Of a stretch of DNA of 64,000 bases, positions 59,068-64,000 are shown piece by piece (position 1 is the stretch's first letter; every line of letters begins with the position of its first letter). This DNA is from Lycium barbarum. Taxonomy: Eukaryota > Streptophyta > Magnoliopsida > Solanales > Solanaceae. Below the pieces are notes generated by a model. The model did not search any database. It saw only the letters and a list, made by a program, of their open reading frames with translations, and had not been told where the DNA came from. The position numbers and the translations under genes are program-made. The stretch covers positions 44,058,938 to 44,122,937 of the forward strand of contig NC_083337.1 in NCBI RefSeq assembly GCF_019175385.1, written 5' to 3'.

Positions 59068-59575
59068 GATAAATGACAAATATGTAATCTTTAATTAATT
59101 AGTTAGATATACTCTAAAACTGCGAGCTAAGGCCTTGTGTATTTCATGTCTTTGGCCAATTATGATTACACTCAAATTTACTTTGAGTAGTCCTTTTTTT
59201 CTTGTCAGTATATTATCAAATTGTAATTTCGTATGAACGATGAATTCGTGTTGTGTTAGACATGTGTGACCATCTCATTTAAAAGTTTGAACTATTAGAC
59301 ATAATTTTTTTTTACTTAATTATATTCTCAACAGCTCCTCTCGTATGCAGACCTAATTCTGTTTTCAAGAACAATGCATATGAAAGTTCTTTTTGATAAT
59401 GTGTAGCGGTGAGATTCATTCTCAGGATCCCTGCTGATCCGTTATCATGTTAAAGTGTGTGATCATCTCAACTAATAGCTTAAGTTATTAGAAAGAGCAA
59501 ACTTTTATTTATTTAAGGGAAAACGCTCAAATATGCCGTCGAACTAACCAAAATGGCTCATTCATACCACCGGTT
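59068..59575. other. 3' flank of CER1-type gene
   Basis: AT-rich and without a gene. It would hold the 3' UTR and poly(A) site. A phrase ATGTGTGACCATCTCATTTAAA at about 59260 is loosely repeated near 59455 (GTGTGATCATCTCAACTAAT), suggesting a small decayed repeat. Confidence 0.5.
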
Positions 59576-60013
59576 AATAGTTGTATTCAAACTCAATAAA
59601 AGGTAAGTGGTCATCCCAACTACCACCGAAATCTAGCACACATGCCCGTAACATATCTTCCAAAGTTTGAATAGTGCATTCGGCTTGCCCATCAGTTTGT
59701 AGGTGAAATGCTGTGCTAAATCTTACTTGATCCAAAGTCTGAATAGTGCATTCGACTTGCCCATCAGTTTGTGGGTGAAATGCTGTGCTAAGTCTTACCT
59801 GAGTACCCAAACCTTCTTGAAAGGACTTCCAGAATTTAGCAGTAAATTGTGCTCCTCTATCTGTGATAATAGATATCGGGATACCATGAAGTCGCACGAT
59901 CTCCTTAAGATACAACCTTGCATATTCTTCTACCGAATATGTGGTTTCAACTGGAAGAAAATGAGTTGATTTCGTGAGTCTGTCAACAATCACCCATATG
60001 GAGTCATATTTTC
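59576..60013 (-). pseudogene. Gypsy integrase fragment with internal duplication
   Basis: Encodes the catalytic core from [19 protein letters not shown] to DDHLPFIEFEYNY, close to 13278-13770 of the chromovirus. The two Asp residues are present. A 72-bp in-frame duplication (59659-59730 and 59731-59802) repeats the TAFHPQTDGQ...ECTIQTL segment, so the Glu of the DDE triad occurs twice. Both ends are cut: the left at non-retroelement sequence, the right by the X LTR at 60014. The open frame running on to 60275 is LTR sequence. Confidence 0.85.
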
Positions 60014-60597
60014 TGTCACACCCTAACCTTACTAGGGTGTGATGGGCACCTGACCCCGTATTCGGAGCCGAGCGAACCCACTGACTCTTATTACAGACGT
60101 AGTCCCCTGGACTTTCTATCAAACAAAATGAAAAATAAAAATAAATACTCTCAGAAATATTTTCTTTTGTAGTATTCAGACCAAACAAAATCTGTAAACA
60201 TATGGAATTTATCATATAATACAGAAGAATACATCGGCTGATGGAGCCGCTGACAGACTGACTCCCAATACCCACGACTCTGTCTGCAAAGTCTCTAACA
60301 TCAAGCAGAAATCATAGCACATATACTCTGACTCGGCAACACTCCAGGAGCAAATGGAGCTTGCCATCTCCGCTGGGACATCTTCTATAATAGCTTCAAC
60401 TCATCTGGGTGTACCTGCGTGGCATGAAACGCAACCCACGAAGAAAGAGGGTCAGTACGGAAAATGTACTGAGCATGTAAGGCAAGAATCACAGTAAAAG
60501 AATCATAACTGGCATAAGGGGTGCAGAAACTTATACAATGTCCAGAGTACCAAAACTCTTGCATCCAAACATTAATCATGCACATCATTATCACATA

Positions 60598-60935
60598 GCG
60601 TACCCAACCCGTTATGAGACTCGGTGGATAAAATCATATCATCATGCATACATATACATATACATATATACCGTACCCGACCCTTTAGTGAGGGACTCGG
60701 TAAATAGGATCATGTAGGTGGACATCATATATCATATACATACCGTACCCGGCCCTCTAGTGAGGGACTCGGTGAGTCAAATCATCATATGCCCTCCTGG
60801 CCACCATAACATATCATGATCTCATCATATCATCATATACATATACCGTACCCGGCCCTCTAATGAGGGACTCGGTGAACAATGCAGTGGAGTGCACACG
60901 ATAACATACCCGACCCGGGACTCGGTGAAAGATGC
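60598..60935. repeat. Tandem array in X LTR
   Basis: Five units of GTACCCGGCCCTCTAGTGAG then GGACTCGGTGA, spaced about 60-100 bp. Each has a CCCTC-tagt-GAGGG hairpin. The first and last units are degenerate. Confidence 0.9.
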
Positions 60936-62519
60936 ATTGAGGCATGCACGAGCAGAGTAGTGAGAAACTAAATGCATATAAATCAAGACTCGAGAGATAA
61001 GCATACTTACCGACATCTGAAGGCTCAGGAAACAAGTTTCAGGCCAATCCGACTTCGTATGAGAAAGTTACAAATGTTTGAAGTACAGAACGTTCTAAAA
61101 GCGTTTTAAAGCAAATCTGAGATCTTTTCCGAAGTTTAGGGACATTAAGTCTCACAGAATTCTTTCAGAAACAAAACTCTTTATACTTATTTCGTCACTC
61201 AATCGTATAACAACTCAATCATATCAGAGAGACTTATATCAGAAGTAAATCAGAATCATAGGCAGACTCAGAAACATATTAAATAGAATTTCTGAAATCA
61301 TAGAGACATATCAAAAAGGGTGAATACAAATCATGAACCAACTCGGAATCACAGAATAGAGTAACCTCAAGATGTATACCATGTCATACCTTACTTGGCT
61401 CTAGGACATGCCAAAAGAAAGAACGGGTAAGCCTTACATACCTGTGCCACGCCTTATTAGCTATGCTTATTTGTCCAAACTTGCTAGTCTACATACAAAA
61501 GAATTCACATGATCATTAGATTTATCGTCATTCACTTGTCTTAACTTCTCAAATAAATTTACTTATATTCTGCTGCAATTTCGGCAGCACCTCCCCTGTA
61601 AATATACCATCCCCGAGAATCTAACTCGGCCAATTTATCAATACAATCCGAGAATTCAACTCGGCCAAACCAACAACAATGTCAACAATTATTCTAGCAA
61701 CACTACAATATTCAAAATGACCCAATCAACATACAATGCCGCCCGAACCTCTCCAACTTCAATAAAAACATTGACAACATATTTTCTGTTGTTCTAGATT
61801 CATAAACCATATCAACAACCATACATTAACAACATTATTCATACAATGCAAGAATCCAAGCTAGTAACGCATTAACTTATTCAACAACCCTATAACGACT
61901 ACAACTTCATTTCAAGCCATGCAACCTTCATTTTTCATCATGAAATTCACAATACAACAACTAAAATATTAAATAGAATCAATTCACTACAACTTGCCAA
62001 ATCAACCTTCATTCGGCCACAACAACTACATGCATATTCTCATGAGTTTTTCATCCGTCTCTGTACATTACATTTCAACAACAACAACAACAACCAACAT
62101 GCTACACAAAATCAATCCACTTTTCTTACACGACATCACACACACACACGGCCAACACCTTGCACACACGGCCACATCACCACAACATATTTCATGAATT
62201 CCATTTATTTCTACACACTCCAACATGCATGAATCATCTATAACATATGTAAAGGAGATTGAATACATACCTCTTACACTTAGCTTTCCAACTTCCGGCT
62301 AGAGTTGAAATTCCACCAAAGAACGTTTTGTTCGCTCCAACAACTCTTCCATGTTAAAGAGGACGTTCCAATTGGTAGGAAAGCTAGAAGAGAATAATTT
62401 TTTTGTGATCAACTTTTCCATGGGCCATGTTCGGCTACACCATGGCCGAACACCCCTCTTCCCTTTTTTCTTTCTTTCTTGTTTCTTGAATGGTGAATAA
62501 CCTAGAATTTTTCCACTCC

Positions 62520-62522
<3 letters not shown>

Positions 62523-62567
<45 letters not shown>
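62523..62567. repeat. (TA)n microsatellite in X LTR
   Basis: About 45 bp of uninterrupted AT/TA. Confidence 0.95.
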
Positions 62568-62570
<3 letters not shown>

Positions 62571-63083
62571 CCACAAGCATGTGAGGGGAACATGCCCTCT
62601 CTAGAAGCTTCTTAAAATGACTAAACATGACCACTTGTCTTGTTATACCAACTTTGGTCCCTATATCTTTTCAAGTAGCCCCCTTTAAATATGAAATGGC
62701 CACATGCCCCCTCTTCTTTCTTTTTCTAGAGTTTTCTCCCTCTTTTCTTGAAATTTCTTAAATTGGTCCAAGAAGACCAAGTTTCTTCTTATGTAAGCTT
62801 TAGTCCCCATAAAAAAAAATGTGGGCATATACCACACATGTCACACGGCCAACATGGCCCTTCAAGAAGATTCTGGAACACTTTGGTCCTCCAAGAACAT
62901 TCTTGAACACTTTGTGAAATTACCATTTTGCCCCTAGCCTTTTGCAATATTTCCATACTAATAATGTTCATAAATAATATTCGTAACAACTTGTATATTA
63001 AAATAATTTTGGAATATGATCTTGCCTTTAACATATCACGACCACCTCGAGATTTCCGAACGTATGAAATGCGGGCTATAACA

Positions 63084-64000
63084 TCCTCCCCCCCTTTAGA
63101 ACATTCGTCCTCGAATGTTCAATTAATCTTATAGGGTCTTGTAACACTTCGGGAGGGGTCCTTCTTATAGTCGTCCTTTCCTTCATGCCCGTTTCTTTTC
63201 TTCCACACTATCTTCTTTATAATCAAACTCCTCGGTCTTCACATAAGTTCTCCTTCACAATTGCTACGTTCTTTCTTTCTTCCAAAAATTTCCAAACCAC
63301 CGATCGCAGGTGCCTCTATTACAATAGGAGTTGTCGTCCGAAATGTCCTCTGAGTCTTATCATCCTCTCCGTTATTCTTTGTAAACTTAGCTTGTAAGCA
63401 TTTTCTTGCTCTTTTATTACTCCTTTTAAAACATATCACTGCGTACTTAGGTATGACGCCAGTCTGCCCGATAGGAGGGATTCAGATCATGACATAAACA
63501 CGTCATAATTCATGTTGGCAAGGAGCATTCCTTAAGGTATCTTTTATTCTTTCCCTTCGTGTCGGCCTTACGGTACACTCATTGTCAATTCGTTCCCGCT
63601 TCTTCCATGTATCTTTTTGATGTGTCGATATATTTCAAACTCCGGTCCTGAGCTAATGAATTTCCTTTCTTGGCGTTTGAAAATGTCGTAATTTCTCATA
63701 AGCTAATATAATATGGTCTCCCCCCCTTTAAGGGGCTCCCTATATGCCAATTGTTCTTTTGTGAAGTCTTCGTTTATAGTTTACTTACTCGTGATTCTCC
63801 TTAACTATGTGCTCGTGTCGCAGCTGCGCATCCATGCTTTTCGAGCGCCCAATTGCTTTTGCCCTTAGCATAAAATCCTTATAGTCTATACTTCCTCTGT
63901 CCTTGCTAATTGAATCCTTAATTATATTCATGACGCTATAACCGAGCGGTCTCCAACGTACATTCCTTACATTTCATTCCCATTTCTTCTAGGACCAAAT
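63084..64000 (-). mobile_element. 3' internal region of gypsy element X
   Basis: Starts with the purine tract (complement of TCCTCCCCCCCTTTAGA) and ACATTCGTCCTCGAATGTTC. The latter phrase is shared with the chromovirus just inside its 3' LTR (12565-12585), so X belongs to the same lineage. No pol domain lies within the visible 900 bp; the frame at 63239-63439 has no motif. The rest of the element is beyond the window. Confidence 0.7.

Larger units (their letters stand above)
60014..63083 (-). repeat. 3' LTR of gypsy element X (3070 bp)
   Basis: TGTCACACCCTAACCTTACT at the left, GCGGGCTATAACA at the right, then a purine tract on the element strand. It is inserted in the integrase fragment. 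It carries a tandem array (60598-60935), an inverted repeat GTTCGGC/GCCGAAC at 62429-62451 and a (TA)n run at 62523-62567. Frames within are not genes. Confidence 0.88.

Noticed and set aside
60014..60275. Extension of the integrase frame across the LTR boundary
   Set aside because: The sequence from 60014 is the X LTR (TGTCACACCC). The fusion is accidental.
1..64000. tRNA, rRNA or microRNA genes
   Set aside because: No clover-leaf or rRNA signature was recognised by eye. Hairpins seen are in LTRs or MITEs. A covariance-model scan would be needed to exclude small RNAs.

Overview
This is a plant nuclear window: AT-rich, dominated by nested LTR retrotransposons, with one clear host gene that has plant-type spliced introns. 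Several repeat signatures (for example the intronic repeat beginning CAGGGGCGGAGCC) suggest Solanaceae, but that placement is inference. No bacterial, organellar, rRNA, tRNA or CRISPR feature was seen.

Layout. 1-4892 is a mosaic of LTR fragments from at least three Ty3/gypsy-like families (here called X, Y, Z). 4893-10108 is a Ty1/copia-type element with gag but no visible pol. 10133-20065 is a nearly complete but broken Ty3/gypsy chromovirus of the Del/Tekay type on the minus strand, with 2.3-2.4 kb LTRs, PBS, PPT, gag, protease, RT, RNase H, integrase and chromodomain. 20508-38846 is a large Tat/Ogre-like element (W) flanked by the 5-bp duplication GTAAT. It has a decayed gag, no pol and several tandem-repeat arrays. 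Its left LTR holds two solo LTRs nested one inside the other, each with an exact 5-bp target duplication. Its right LTR holds a fragment resembling an endogenous pararetrovirus beside a (TA)n tract. 39257-49830 is another LTR region (T), which contains a 6.2-kb probable solo LTR (U, duplication AAGGG) and a 1.7-kb non-autonomous CACTA transposon (duplication TGT).

The host gene lies at 51855-59067 on the plus strand. It is a ten-exon CER1-type gene for the very-long-chain aldehyde/alkane-forming enzyme of cuticular wax synthesis. The spliced product is 623 residues, with three intact histidine clusters and a WAX2-type C-terminal domain. Intron 6 uses a GC donor, introns 6 and 7 carry MITEs, and the exon 2/3 junction adds four residues. 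Its flanks are 2 kb of low-coding sequence upstream and a retrotransposon integrase fragment downstream. The window ends in the 3' LTR and 3' internal part of another minus-strand gypsy element (60014-64000).

Across scales, two things stand out. One is the insertion stack, with target duplications that give a relative order of events. The other is that nearly every LTR family here carries its own set of short GC-rich palindromes, usually clustered near the 5' end of the LTR on the element strand.
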